64,000 nt of DNA from Paenibacillus aurantius. Its GTDB lineage: Bacteria > Bacillota > Bacilli > Paenibacillales > NBRC-103111. Both the position numbers and the translations under genes were made by a program. The notes below the pieces were generated by a model. That model saw nothing but the letters and a program-made list of their open reading frames with translations, made no database searches and was not told the DNA's origin. The DNA lies in NCBI RefSeq assembly GCF_032268605.1, contig NZ_CP130318.1:1770001-1834000 (forward strand), written 5' to 3'. Shown here in pieces: positions 35,155-44,634 of this stretch (positions are counted from its first letter, which is position 1; each line of letters opens with the position of its first letter).

Positions 35155-38097
35155 ATGCGGCGGCCAATCGTCAAAGCGATCGCCATCCTTGTTGTTATAT
35201 CCATCATTATCTATTCATCGACCCTGTTGGCTGGCGGAGGTTCTGCCGCAAGGGCAGAACCTGTTGATCGACCGCTCGATGTATCAGGACTCCAAAATAT
35301 GAAAGGCTCCGTCAATCCGGGAAGCTACGATGCCTATATCGCTCGATACTCAAAAGACTCCCGGCCGGAAAAGGACATCGTAATTCAAGGCGAAGACTTC
35401 GATAAGGCAGAGGGCATATCCCCAACCATCACTGACGATCTTGGCGACGGTACGCGAAGAGCCGCTCTGACCGGAGAAACCGGATCGATCGAATGGACAT
35501 TTCAGGTCCCGGAAACTGGGCTTTATAATATCGAAATCAGCTATTACAACGTGAAGGGAAAAGATTCCGATATGGAACGCGAACTTGCCATCGATGGTGA
35601 GCTGCCTTTCGCGGAAGCCCGAAGTTTTGTATTCTCCCGTGTGTGGAAGGATGCAACACAAAAAATCGTACAAGATGATAACGGAAACGATATTATCCCC
35701 GATCAAGCGGAAGAGCCTATGTGGCAAAGCCAATTGCTTCGTGACTCCAACGGCTATTATTCGGAACCCTACCTGTTTTACTTCTCTAAAGGTACCCATA
35801 GGCTCAAGCTCACATCGGCGAAAGAATCGATGGCCATTGATTCTATCAAATTAACAAACCCGCCTGGCCCGCCATCCTACAAAGATTTGATGAAAACGTA
35901 CATAGATCAAGGCTATCAACCCGCGGATCAGGTGCTGATCAAAATACAAGGTGAGCACGCTGCATACAAGTCTTCCCAGACGCTCGTGGCCTATAACGAC
36001 AGGTCGGATCCGGCCAATGAACCATTCAGCGTATCCAAGCTCCGCAACAATGCGGGCGGCGGGTATTCGTGGAGAATGCCCGGACAATGGATCGAATGGG
36101 AAGTGGACGTCCCCAAGGACGGCCTCTATCAAATAGCATTCAAAAATCATCAAAATTATTTGCGGGGGATGTCGTCACTCCGGCGGTTGTACATTGACGG
36201 CAGGCTTCCGTTCGCCGAGGCCAACCGGATCGGTTTTCCGTATTCCAGTGACTGGCAGTTCAAGATTATTGGCGAGGGATCAGATAACCCTTATTCCGTG
36301 TATCTGGCAAAGGGCAAACACAAGATTCGCCTCGAAGTGACGTTGGATGACTTGGCACCTATTCTGAGGGCAACACAAGCCAGTATTCTTCAGCTGAACA
36401 ATATGTACCGGCAAATTATCAGTTACACCAGTACAACTCCGGATCAGTTCCGGGATTATCAACTGGAAGAGCGCATTCCCCATATGGTGCCTTTGTTTCG
36501 CGAACAAAGCAGCTTGTTGGATAAGATCGCAAGTATTATTGAAGGCTCGTCCGGCAAGAGCAATGAAAACTCAGCATTGCTTCATACGCTCGCCTATCAA
36601 TTGAAAGATATGGCCGCCAAGCCTGAGACGGTTCCTTTACGGCTTGAATCGTTCAAGGGAAATGTCGGAGCGCTGGGCAGCTGGCTGTTGACGTTACCCG
36701 AACAGCCTCTGGCGATTGACTATCTGATCGTAAGTACTCCCGGAGCGAAGCTCCCCTCACCAACAGCTTCGGGCTGGGGACACTTCCGGAGCAGCACCCA
36801 ATCGTTCTTTGCTTCTTTTTATGAAAAATATGATCAATTTTCCGGAGAAGATGACGGGGGCAAAAGCATTACCGTATGGATGACATCTGCCCGGGATCAG
36901 GTACAGGTCATGAAACGGTTGATCGAAAACGAATTCACGCCAAAGACGGGAATCAACGTTAAATTGAGGCTGATTGGGGCCGATGTTGTCCTTCCCGCAA
37001 CGCTGGCGGGAAAAGGCCCGGATATCGCCCTGCAGATGGGTAACGATACGCCGGTCAACTTCGCAAGCCGCGGCGCCCTGGTCGATTTGTCCAAGTTCGC
37101 CGATTTTGGTCAGGTGAAGCAACGGTTCCTGCCAAGCGCGATTGTGCCTTACGAATATGGCGGTGGAGTCTATGGAATGCCCGAGCAACAGACCTTCCCG
37201 ATGCTATTCTACCGTAAAGATATCCTGGATGAACTGCATTTGAAGGTTCCTCAAACCTGGGAGGAAGTTTATACCTTGATACCGGAGCTGCAAAAGCACC
37301 ATCTCGAATTCGGGCTGGAGCAAAAGCCGTTGGATATGATGGGCAACGAAGTCGTCACCAGCAATGCGCTCCCCCCGAATCCTGCTTTTGCGATGATGCT
37401 TTCCCAGCAAAACGGTGAATTCTACACCGAGGATCAACAGGCGAGTGCGCTTGACACCGAAAAATCCATGTTGGCATTCAAACAACTTACCGATTTGTAT
37501 GTCAATTATAAACTGCCTCTCACCGTTGATTTTGCCAACCGCTTCCGTACAGGGGAAATGCCAATCGGCATTATGGACTATACGATGTACAACAAACTAA
37601 GTGTATTCGCTCCGGAATTGAAGGGACTGTGGGAATTTGGTCCTGTACCCGGCACGACGGGCCCTGACGGCACCATTCATCGAGAAACCGGCAGCGGCGG
37701 CACCTCGTCCGTCATGTTCGAAGCAGCCAAGGATAAAGAATCGGCATGGGAGTTTTTGAAATGGTGGACCAGCAAACAGACACAGTTGGATTTTGGACGG
37801 CAAATGGAAATTCGACTCGGCCAATCGGCCCGATACCCGACCGCCAATATCGAAGCGTTTCACCTGTTGCCATGGCCGGTCCGGGAGTTGAAGGAATTGG
37901 ATGTTCAGTCGAAATGGGTCCGCGGAATTCCCGAAGTGCCGGGCGGATACCTGACGGGACGGCATATCGACAACGCCTTCCGGCGCGTTGTTAATCAGGG
38001 CGAAGATCCCCGTGAATCTCTGGATTACTACGTGCAGTACATCAATGACGAAATTACGGCGAAACGCAAGGAATTCAAACTTCCCTACCGGAAATGA
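35155..38097 (+). CDS. Exported carbohydrate-binding-domain / solute-binding-protein fusion
   Basis: A 980-aa exported protein. It has a signal peptide (residues about 6-38) with an Ala-x-Ala site (ARA-EP) and no lipobox. Two related beta-sandwich, CBM-like domains follow (about 60-240 and 245-385); each carries a DG(E/R)LPFAEA segment, as does a tandem repeat. A helical linker (about 400-540) leads to a family 1 solute-binding domain from about 590 to 960 (ITVWMTSARDQVQVMKRL; LAGKGPDIALQMGNDTPVNF; GVYGMPEQQTFPMLFYRKDIL). The protein may hold a polymer with its CBM part and hand fragments to the transporter (inference). ATG 35155 follows GGGGGAG. Permease pair 1 follows directly. Confidence 0.85.
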   Translation: MRRPIVKAIAILVVISIIIYSSTLLAGGGSAARAEPVDRPLDVSGLQNMKGSVNPGSYDAYIARYSKDSRPEKDIVIQGEDFDKAEGISPTITDDLGDGTRRAALTGETGSIEWTFQVPETGLYNIEISYYNVKGKDSDMERELAIDGELPFAEARSFVFSRVWKDATQKIVQDDNGNDIIPDQAEEPMWQSQLLRDSNGYYSEPYLFYFSKGTHRLKLTSAKESMAIDSIKLTNPPGPPSYKDLMKTYIDQGYQPADQVLIKIQGEHAAYKSSQTLVAYNDRSDPANEPFSVSKLRNNAGGGYSWRMPGQWIEWEVDVPKDGLYQIAFKNHQNYLRGMSSLRRLYIDGRLPFAEANRIGFPYSSDWQFKIIGEGSDNPYSVYLAKGKHKIRLEVTLDDLAPILRATQASILQLNNMYRQIISYTSTTPDQFRDYQLEERIPHMVPLFREQSSLLDKIASIIEGSSGKSNENSALLHTLAYQLKDMAAKPETVPLRLESFKGNVGALGSWLLTLPEQPLAIDYLIVSTPGAKLPSPTASGWGHFRSSTQSFFASFYEKYDQFSGEDDGGKSITVWMTSARDQVQVMKRLIENEFTPKTGINVKLRLIGADVVLPATLAGKGPDIALQMGNDTPVNFASRGALVDLSKFADFGQVKQRFLPSAIVPYEYGGGVYGMPEQQTFPMLFYRKDILDELHLKVPQTWEEVYTLIPELQKHHLEFGLEQKPLDMMGNEVVTSNALPPNPAFAMMLSQQNGEFYTEDQQASALDTEKSMLAFKQLTDLYVNYKLPLTVDFANRFRTGEMPIGIMDYTMYNKLSVFAPELKGLWEFGPVPGTTGPDGTIHRETGSGGTSSVMFEAAKDKESAWEFLKWWTSKQTQLDFGRQMEIRLGQSARYPTANIEAFHLLPWPVRELKELDVQSKWVRGIPEVPGGYLTGRHIDNAFRRVVNQGEDPRESLDYYVQYINDEITAKRKEFKLPYRK

Positions 38098-38108
38098 GGG
38101 GACCCGAG

Positions 38109-39083
38109 ATGAAACCGCAAGCCAGTAAATCAGCCGTACTGTGGGGGGGCAGGATGCTCTCGATGTCCGCCTCTCATCTTAAAGAACGTGTTCGCCTGGT
38201 ATGGCGTGATATGAAAAAGTATAAGCACGCTTACGTACTGCTAGCCCCTTATTTCATAATCTTTTTGACTTTTACCGCATTCCCGGTTTTAATGTCGGTG
38301 GCACTCAGCTTCACCAATTTCAATATGCTCCAATCCCCCGAATGGGTCGGCTGGAGCAATTATGCGAAATTATTCGTGAATGACGACATATTCCTCATAT
38401 CACTGAAGAATACGCTGTTGTTTGCCGCCATCACCGGACCGATCAGCTACATGGCTTGCTTCCTTTTTGCATGGCTGGTGAATGAACTGCCTCCAAAGAT
38501 TCGTGCCATTATGACTTTGATCTTGTACGCACCCTCGATATCCGGAAACACCTACTTGATCTGGCAGCTTATTTTTTCAGGAGACTCCTATGGGTTCGCC
38601 AATTCCTTCCTGATGAACTGGGGGTTTAGCCTGGAGCCGATTCAGTGGCTGCAGGATACGAAGTACATGCTTGTCATCTTGATGATTGTGCAGCTGTGGC
38701 TCAGTTTGGGAACGGCATTTCTTGCGTTCATCGCCGGTTTGCAAAACGTTGATCCGACGCTTTATGAAGCAGGCGCCATCGATGGAGTACGAAACCGTTG
38801 GCAGGAGTTATGGTTTATTACGCTTCCGGCCATGCGCCCGCAGTTATTGTTCGGAGCCGTCATCCAGATCGCCAGTTCGTTCGCCGTAGCGGAAATATCG
38901 ATGAACCTGGTCGGATTCCCGAGTGTGGATTACGCGGCGAATACCATTGTTACCCATTTGATCGATTACGGCACCATCCGTTTTGAGATGGGTTACTCCT
39001 CTGCCATTGCTACCGTTCTGTTCGCCATCATGCTACTGACGAACCTGATCACGCAGCGGCTGCTACGGAAGGTGGGGGAGTAA
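38109..39083 (+). CDS. Sugar ABC importer permease, MalF/UgpA type (pair 1)
   Basis: A 324-aa inner membrane protein with six predicted helices starting near YVLLAPYFIIFLTFTAF. The EAA loop that contacts the ATPase is YEAGAIDGVRNRWQELWFI followed by LPAM. It pairs with the MalG-type permease encoded 4 nt after its stop. I chose ATG 38109 (GAGGGG upstream) over the ATG at 38094 that overlaps the previous stop codon. A hydrophilic cytoplasmic N-terminus of about 40 residues precedes the first helix. Confidence 0.92.
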   Translation: MKPQASKSAVLWGGRMLSMSASHLKERVRLVWRDMKKYKHAYVLLAPYFIIFLTFTAFPVLMSVALSFTNFNMLQSPEWVGWSNYAKLFVNDDIFLISLKNTLLFAAITGPISYMACFLFAWLVNELPPKIRAIMTLILYAPSISGNTYLIWQLIFSGDSYGFANSFLMNWGFSLEPIQWLQDTKYMLVILMIVQLWLSLGTAFLAFIAGLQNVDPTLYEAGAIDGVRNRWQELWFITLPAMRPQLLFGAVIQIASSFAVAEISMNLVGFPSVDYAANTIVTHLIDYGTIRFEMGYSSAIATVLFAIMLLTNLITQRLLRKVGE

Positions 39084-39087
39084 GGGG

Positions 39088-39957
39088 ATGAAAGCCATTT
39101 TCCATATTCGCAAACGGATCAATCGTTCTTGGTTGGTCGATATGCTGCTGTTCTTCTTGTTATGCGGAGTGGCATGCTTTATGGGATTGCCGCTCGTGTT
39201 CACCATCAGCAACGCATTCAAGCCGATTGACGAGATTTTTCTGTTCCCGCCGAGACTGTTGGTTCATCATCCGACATGGAATAATTTCTTTGCATTGAAG
39301 GATATTTTTGCCGATTCATGGGTTCCGTTCTCCCGGTATGTGTTCAATACATTCTTTATTGCCATCATCGGGACCGTCGGGCATGTGATCATCGCTTCGG
39401 CGGCGGCATACCCGTTGGCCAAAATCAAATTTCCGGGACATAAAATCCTGTTCCATATCGTCGTGCTCTCCCTGATGTTTACGGCTTACGTCACGCAGGT
39501 GCCGAACTATATGACGATCACCTGGCTCGGGTTGATCAATACCTATTGGGCCGTGATCCTGCCGGCCTTCGGCATGACGCTCGGCTTATACCTCATGAAG
39601 CAATTTATGGAACAGATTCCGGATTCGCTTCTGGAAGCGGCCCGAATCGATGGAGCCAGCGAGTATCGCACCTTCTGGCAGACCGTCATGCCGATCGTCA
39701 GGCCGGCCTGGCTGACGCTGATTATTTTCTCCATCCAGGGGCTGTGGACGTCGGGTGCCGTAAGCCACAAATTTATTTACAGCGAGCAGTTAAAGACGGT
39801 CGACTATGTGTTTGGCCAGGTTGCGAGCGGCGGTCTTGTGCGGACGGGGCCTGTCGCCGCGATTACGCTGCTCATGATGATCGTGCCGATTACCGTATTT
39901 ATCGTTTCGCAAAGCAACATCATCCAGACGATGTCAACATCGGGGTTGAAGGAATAG
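39088..39957 (+). CDS. Sugar ABC importer permease, MalG/UgpE type (pair 1)
   Basis: A 289-aa permease with six helices and the EAA motif LEAARIDGASEYRTFWQTV (about residue 190). It is the partner of the preceding gene and the start follows GGGGGAG. No ATPase gene is present in the cluster. In Firmicutes such CUT1 importers commonly share the MsmX/UgpC ATPase encoded elsewhere, so that is the likely energy source. Confidence 0.92.
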   Translation: MKAIFHIRKRINRSWLVDMLLFFLLCGVACFMGLPLVFTISNAFKPIDEIFLFPPRLLVHHPTWNNFFALKDIFADSWVPFSRYVFNTFFIAIIGTVGHVIIASAAAYPLAKIKFPGHKILFHIVVLSLMFTAYVTQVPNYMTITWLGLINTYWAVILPAFGMTLGLYLMKQFMEQIPDSLLEAARIDGASEYRTFWQTVMPIVRPAWLTLIIFSIQGLWTSGAVSHKFIYSEQLKTVDYVFGQVASGGLVRTGPVAAITLLMMIVPITVFIVSQSNIIQTMSTSGLKE

Positions 39958-39971
39958 ACGGGGGGATTCGC

Positions 39972-42020
39972 TTGAGACGAATGTTAACGGCCATGTTCAC
40001 GGCCTTCCTGTTGATCGGTTGGTCCATCCCCGCTTTCGCTTCGCCAGCCGAAACCTATACGTATTCATTCTGGGGAAAACCCGTTCCCGCACCTGAACCG
40101 TATGCCGTCGCCGGTGTGGCGAACGGAATCGACTTGGGTGTCGGAGCACTGAAGACGCCGAATGATCTGCATGTGGCGGCGAATGGAACGATAGTCCTGG
40201 CGGATACGGGAAACAACCGGGTTCTCGTTATGAATAAAGAGATGAAAGTGACTCGCGTGATCGATCGCTTTCATACCAACGATACCTTTAACGGACCGGA
40301 AGGCGTCTTTCACGACGGCAAGGGGCAGATCTATGTCGCCGACACGGGGAACAGGCGAATTGTCGTCGTGAAAGAGGACGGCACTTTTGTCCGAACGATC
40401 GGGGAGCCGAAATCACCCCTCCTGCGCAATACGTTCCAATACACTCCGGTGAAGCTAGCCGTCGATCGGGCCGACCGAATCTATGTCGTCAGCAAGGGAT
40501 CGTACGAGGGCATTCTTGAATTTGAATCGGACGGCAGGTTCGACGGGTTCGTTGGAACCAACAAGGTGAAATTCAACCCCATCGACCTGCTTTGGAAGCG
40601 GATTTCAACCAAGACGCAGCGCAGCCAGATGGAGCAGTTCATTCCGCTGGAGTTCAACAATCTGGATATCGGGCAGGACGGCTTTATCTTTACAACCACT
40701 TCGGAGGAAGATTCGGATCAGCCCATCAAAAAGCTGAATCCTTCCGGGGCCGATATCCTACGGAGCAAGGGTTACTTTCCTCCCAAGGGGGATACCGGCA
40801 ACCTGATGCTTGGAAGCCGGCGGGGCAGCTCCATTTTTGTCGATGTCACCGGAGACGTAAGCGGCATGTACAGCGGTTTGGATTCCAAGCGCGGCCGTAT
40901 TTTTACCTATGACAAGGACGGGAATATGCTGTACGAATTCGGCGGACTGGGTTCCCAGCAATCCAATTTCCGAACGCCCGTCGCCATCGCCATGCAGGGA
41001 GAACAGGTTCTTGTGCTGGATCGGGACATCGGGCGCATTACGACCTTAGCGCCGACCCGATATGGTTCGCTCATTCGCGAAGCCGTCGTTAATCTCAGCA
41101 ACGGGAAGGTCGAAGCTTCGACGGCCGCATGGAGCAAAGTGCTTCAGTTAAACGCCAACTACGATATTGCCTATAGCGGCATCGGGAAGTCGCTCTTAAA
41201 GAAAGGCGAGAACCGGGAAGCGATCACCTACTTCAAGCTCGGCAACAACCGGGAGTGGTATTCGGAGGCGTTTAAGCGTTACCGCAAGGAAGTGGTCCAA
41301 AGTCATTTCGGGACGATCGTTCTCATCGCAGCCATCGTCATCGCCTTCATTGCCTTTGCGGTGAAATGGGGCGGACGCCGTCTCGCCGGACAATATTACG
41401 AGGAAGTCGGCATGCTGCGAAACCCGTTTTATACGATGATTCATCCGTTCAACGGGTTTTGGGAGATGAAGTACGAACACAAAGGCCGTATCAAGATAGC
41501 GCTCGCCATCTTGTTCGCCCTGGTGGTTTTCCTGATCATCAAGCAGCAGTACAGCGGATTTGTCGTTAATTTCAGCAATCCGGCCGAATGGAACAGCATG
41601 GATACGCTGAAGTTTGTCGTCCTTCCCTTCGTTCTTTGGTGCGTCGCCAACTGGTCGCTCACTACGCTGATGGATGGGGAAGGCAAGTTCCGCGAGATCG
41701 TCATGGCCACCGCTTATGCGCTCATGCCGTTCCTCGTGATCTATCTGCCGCAGACCTTGTACAGCAACGTGATTACCCAGAACGAAGCATCGTTCTATTA
41801 CCTGTTGGACGGGTTGGCTTTGGTATGGTTTATCTGGCTGCTATTTGTCGGAACCATGACGGTTCATCAGTATACACCGAGCAAAACCGTCGCAACGATG
41901 CTGCTAACCCTTGTTGTCATCGGCATCATGCTGTTCCTTGGTGTTCTGTTCTTCAGCATGCTGCAGCAAATGATCAGCTTCGCCATTTCCATCTTTCGGG
42001 AATTGTCATTCCGATACTGA
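39972..42020 (+). CDS. Exported NHL-repeat / TPR-like / YIP1 membrane protein
   Basis: A 682-aa protein with three parts. After a signal peptide (MFTAFLLIGWSIPAFA) an NHL-type beta-propeller occupies about residues 45-370, with repeats such as LKTPNDLHVAANGTIVLADT, NRVLVM and KGQIYVADTGNRRIVVV. A TPR-like pair follows (AWSKVLQLNANYDIAYSGIG; LLKKGENREAITYFKLG). A membrane helix at about 440-462 leads to a YIP1-type domain of about five helices (PFYTMIHPFNGFWEMKY onward). The propeller should face outside. Its role in sugar uptake is unknown; it may organise the transporter or sense ligand. The start is taken as TTG 39972, 6 nt after GGGGGG; ATG 39981 is the alternative. Confidence 0.8.
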   Translation: MRRMLTAMFTAFLLIGWSIPAFASPAETYTYSFWGKPVPAPEPYAVAGVANGIDLGVGALKTPNDLHVAANGTIVLADTGNNRVLVMNKEMKVTRVIDRFHTNDTFNGPEGVFHDGKGQIYVADTGNRRIVVVKEDGTFVRTIGEPKSPLLRNTFQYTPVKLAVDRADRIYVVSKGSYEGILEFESDGRFDGFVGTNKVKFNPIDLLWKRISTKTQRSQMEQFIPLEFNNLDIGQDGFIFTTTSEEDSDQPIKKLNPSGADILRSKGYFPPKGDTGNLMLGSRRGSSIFVDVTGDVSGMYSGLDSKRGRIFTYDKDGNMLYEFGGLGSQQSNFRTPVAIAMQGEQVLVLDRDIGRITTLAPTRYGSLIREAVVNLSNGKVEASTAAWSKVLQLNANYDIAYSGIGKSLLKKGENREAITYFKLGNNREWYSEAFKRYRKEVVQSHFGTIVLIAAIVIAFIAFAVKWGGRRLAGQYYEEVGMLRNPFYTMIHPFNGFWEMKYEHKGRIKIALAILFALVVFLIIKQQYSGFVVNFSNPAEWNSMDTLKFVVLPFVLWCVANWSLTTLMDGEGKFREIVMATAYALMPFLVIYLPQTLYSNVITQNEASFYYLLDGLALVWFIWLLFVGTMTVHQYTPSKTVATMLLTLVVIGIMLFLGVLFFSMLQQMISFAISIFRELSFRY

Positions 42021-42052
42021 CGGATGGATCCGGGGTCTAAGGAGGAAAGAAC

Positions 42053-44632
42053 GTGGCGGCAAGGAAAAAAACAATGGCGCTAGGTATTCTGGCCGGCATG
42101 CTGGCACTTACCAGTGCAACAGCGTTCGGGGATACGGGAAAGGACACTTCTGTGAGTCGGACGAAGACCGTTCAAGCTGCGCCGGCAAGTGAACCGGGGT
42201 CCGTTCGCGTGATTGAGGACAAGGCGACCGTATCTGAGCCTATAGGGAATACGGCGGAAGAGCTTCAAGCGTTAACGGGGATGGAGTTGGCTGCAGAGAA
42301 CGAAACGTTTGCGCTATACGTGAACAAGACAAAAGGGGATATCGCACTCAAAGACAAGCGGAGTGGTTTTGTCTGGTTTTCCAACCCACCGGGTCGGGAG
42401 CGGGATCCGAAAGCATCTCCTCAGTATAAAGCTGACATGGCCTCTCAGTTTGTATTGACGTATTACAACGACAAAGGCCAGACTAACAATTTCAACAGCT
42501 TTGACGACAGTGTCAGCAAAAAACAGTTTCAAATCGAGAAGGAAGAGAACGGGATTAAAGTAACCTACCAACTTGGCAAGATCACCAAATCGTTCAACAA
42601 CATCCCGCAGGCGATCAGCAAAAAAAGATTCGAAGAACAAATTCTTAACAAAATCACAGAGCAGGCAAAACGCGACGACATCGCCTTCAAGTTCAAGCTG
42701 GATCAAGCGAAGGGTATCTACACACCGTACAAACTTCAGGATTATGTTGCCGCCGACTTATCGAAAACGCTGGAGGAAATCGGCTATACCCAAGAGGAAG
42801 CGGAAAAAGATAACGAAGCGAACGGGGTGAGCATGCAGAAGGCAGAGGATACGATCCACTTTACCGTCGTCCTTCATTACACACTGAATCAAGAGGGATT
42901 AACCGTCAAGATGCCGGGGAGTGAGTTGGTATACCCCGCTTCCTATCCTATCGCATCGATTCGGCTGCTCGGTTATTTTGGCGCTGCCGGTCCTTCCGAT
43001 CAAGGTTATATGCTGGTTCCAGATGGCTCCGGTGCCTTGATTAACCTTAATAGCGGCAAGTTGACTGCAGAGCCCTTCAACCAGCCGATCTACGGTCCAG
43101 ACGGCGCCTTCGATACGAAAGAACAGCTGCAGGTGAATGAAACCAGCCGCCTCCCCCTTTTCGGTATGAAGAGAGGCAACCGGGCCTTCATCGGCTTGAT
43201 TGAGGATGGAGAAGCGATGGCCTCTGTAACGGCTGATATCGCCGGCCGGAACCACTCGTACAATTATATCGGGACCAGCTTTCGCATCGTGTCCATGGAC
43301 TTTTACACGTTAACGTCGGGAACAAAGCAAAGCTCGGTGTCGAGGTTCGAGAAGAAACCTTATAAAGGCGATTACACGATCAGCTACCGGTTCCTGAACG
43401 ACGCTCAAGCCGATTACATTGGTATGGCGGCGATATACCGCGATGAGCTTGTTCGCAAGGCGGAGCTGAAGAAACTGACCAATACGGGTGACTCGCCGTT
43501 CATCGTTGAACTGCAAGGTGCCTTCCGCAAACAGAAGTCATTCATCGGCCTTCCGTACACCTCCACGGAAGCCTTAACGACTTACAAGGAAGCAGAGGAA
43601 CTGTTGAAGCAATTGAAGACACAGGGGGTCAACAGCCTGGCTCTGCGATATGTCGGCTGGTTTAACGACGGCATTCGCCACACGAGCCCTACGGACATCA
43701 AGCTGGAAGGCGAACTTGGCGGCCGCCAAGCGTTCGACAGTCTGGTTAGCTACGCAAAGACTAACGGTGTGGGATTTTACCCGGATGTCGCATTACTGGA
43801 AATGTATAAAAAAAGGAAGCAGACCTCCCTGTTTCTCGATGGCACGAAAGCGAAGGTTTACGAGTACGATCGAGTCACCGGCTATCAGAACGAGAGGGGG
43901 CGCACGCATTATCTGCTCTCCCCCGCTGCGCTGCAAACCGTCGTGTCGAAGTTTTCCGAACACTATCGGAAACTCGGAGTACCGGGCTTGTCGCTCAGAG
44001 ATTTAGGTGATGAAGCGAATTCAGATTTCACCCCTGAGGCTTCGATAAACCGACAGGCGGCCGTGGACCTCGCTAAGAAAGCAGTGGAGCAGCTCACCGA
44101 AAAGAATGAAAGTCTAATGGTGACTGGCGGCAATGCTTATCTGTTGCCTTATGCGAATATTATTGTAGAAGCTCCGACCCGAAGCAGCGGCTTTAATCTA
44201 ACGGATCAAGATGTACCTGTTTACCAAATCGCGCTCCATGGTTATTTTGACATTGCCGGCCAACCATTCAACATGAGCGGCGGGCAGGATCCGGAGCTTC
44301 GCATGCTTCAGGCTTTGGAGACGGGCGCGAGCTTTTATTATCAATGGTTTTACCGGGACTCCTCGCTCGTGAAAAACACAGATTTTGATGATCTGTACGC
44401 ATTGCATGCGGCGGACTGGATCGATAGCGCGGTTGCGATGTACCAGCAAGCAAATCCTGTGTTAAAGAAAGTCCGCGGCGAAACGATCACCGGACACCGC
44501 CGGTTAGCAAACGGGGTAACGGAAACAACTTTCTCAAATGGCATGCAAATTACCGTCAATACGAACCCGTACCCGGTCCTCGTAAACGGCAGCCGGATCG
44601 AAGCACGGAGTTACGCAGCCAAGGAGCGTTGA
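42053..44632 (+). CDS. Exported DUF5696-family protein, putative glycan-active
   Basis: An 859-aa secreted protein with an N-terminal signal peptide (MALGILAGMLALTSATAFG). The body (about 60-340) is beta-rich and includes FALYVNKTKGDIALKDK and VLHYTLNQEGLTVKMPG. Residues about 480-800 look like a TIM-barrel catalytic region, with PFIVELQGAFR, INSLALRYVGWFND-like strands (VNSLALRYVGWFNDGI), GVGFYPDVALLEMY, GLSLRDLGDEANSDF and a conserved ETGASFYYQWFYRDSS. This is the DUF5696 family, which I believe has no assigned activity; the acidic residues on strand ends suggest a glycoside hydrolase distantly like GH101. The start is GTG 42053 with AAGGAGG. Its fixed place between the YIP1 gene and permease pair 2 suggests a partnership in transport. 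Confidence 0.78.
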   Translation: MAARKKTMALGILAGMLALTSATAFGDTGKDTSVSRTKTVQAAPASEPGSVRVIEDKATVSEPIGNTAEELQALTGMELAAENETFALYVNKTKGDIALKDKRSGFVWFSNPPGRERDPKASPQYKADMASQFVLTYYNDKGQTNNFNSFDDSVSKKQFQIEKEENGIKVTYQLGKITKSFNNIPQAISKKRFEEQILNKITEQAKRDDIAFKFKLDQAKGIYTPYKLQDYVAADLSKTLEEIGYTQEEAEKDNEANGVSMQKAEDTIHFTVVLHYTLNQEGLTVKMPGSELVYPASYPIASIRLLGYFGAAGPSDQGYMLVPDGSGALINLNSGKLTAEPFNQPIYGPDGAFDTKEQLQVNETSRLPLFGMKRGNRAFIGLIEDGEAMASVTADIAGRNHSYNYIGTSFRIVSMDFYTLTSGTKQSSVSRFEKKPYKGDYTISYRFLNDAQADYIGMAAIYRDELVRKAELKKLTNTGDSPFIVELQGAFRKQKSFIGLPYTSTEALTTYKEAEELLKQLKTQGVNSLALRYVGWFNDGIRHTSPTDIKLEGELGGRQAFDSLVSYAKTNGVGFYPDVALLEMYKKRKQTSLFLDGTKAKVYEYDRVTGYQNERGRTHYLLSPAALQTVVSKFSEHYRKLGVPGLSLRDLGDEANSDFTPEASINRQAAVDLAKKAVEQLTEKNESLMVTGGNAYLLPYANIIVEAPTRSSGFNLTDQDVPVYQIALHGYFDIAGQPFNMSGGQDPELRMLQALETGASFYYQWFYRDSSLVKNTDFDDLYALHAADWIDSAVAMYQQANPVLKKVRGETITGHRRLANGVTETTFSNGMQITVNTNPYPVLVNGSRIEARSYAAKER

Positions 44633-44634
44633 AT

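Noticed and set aside
39546-39971. Long N-terminal extension of the NHL-YIP1 protein overlapping the previous permease.
   Set aside because: The overlapped permease gene is certain, and a signal peptide with a ribosome binding site begins at 39972.
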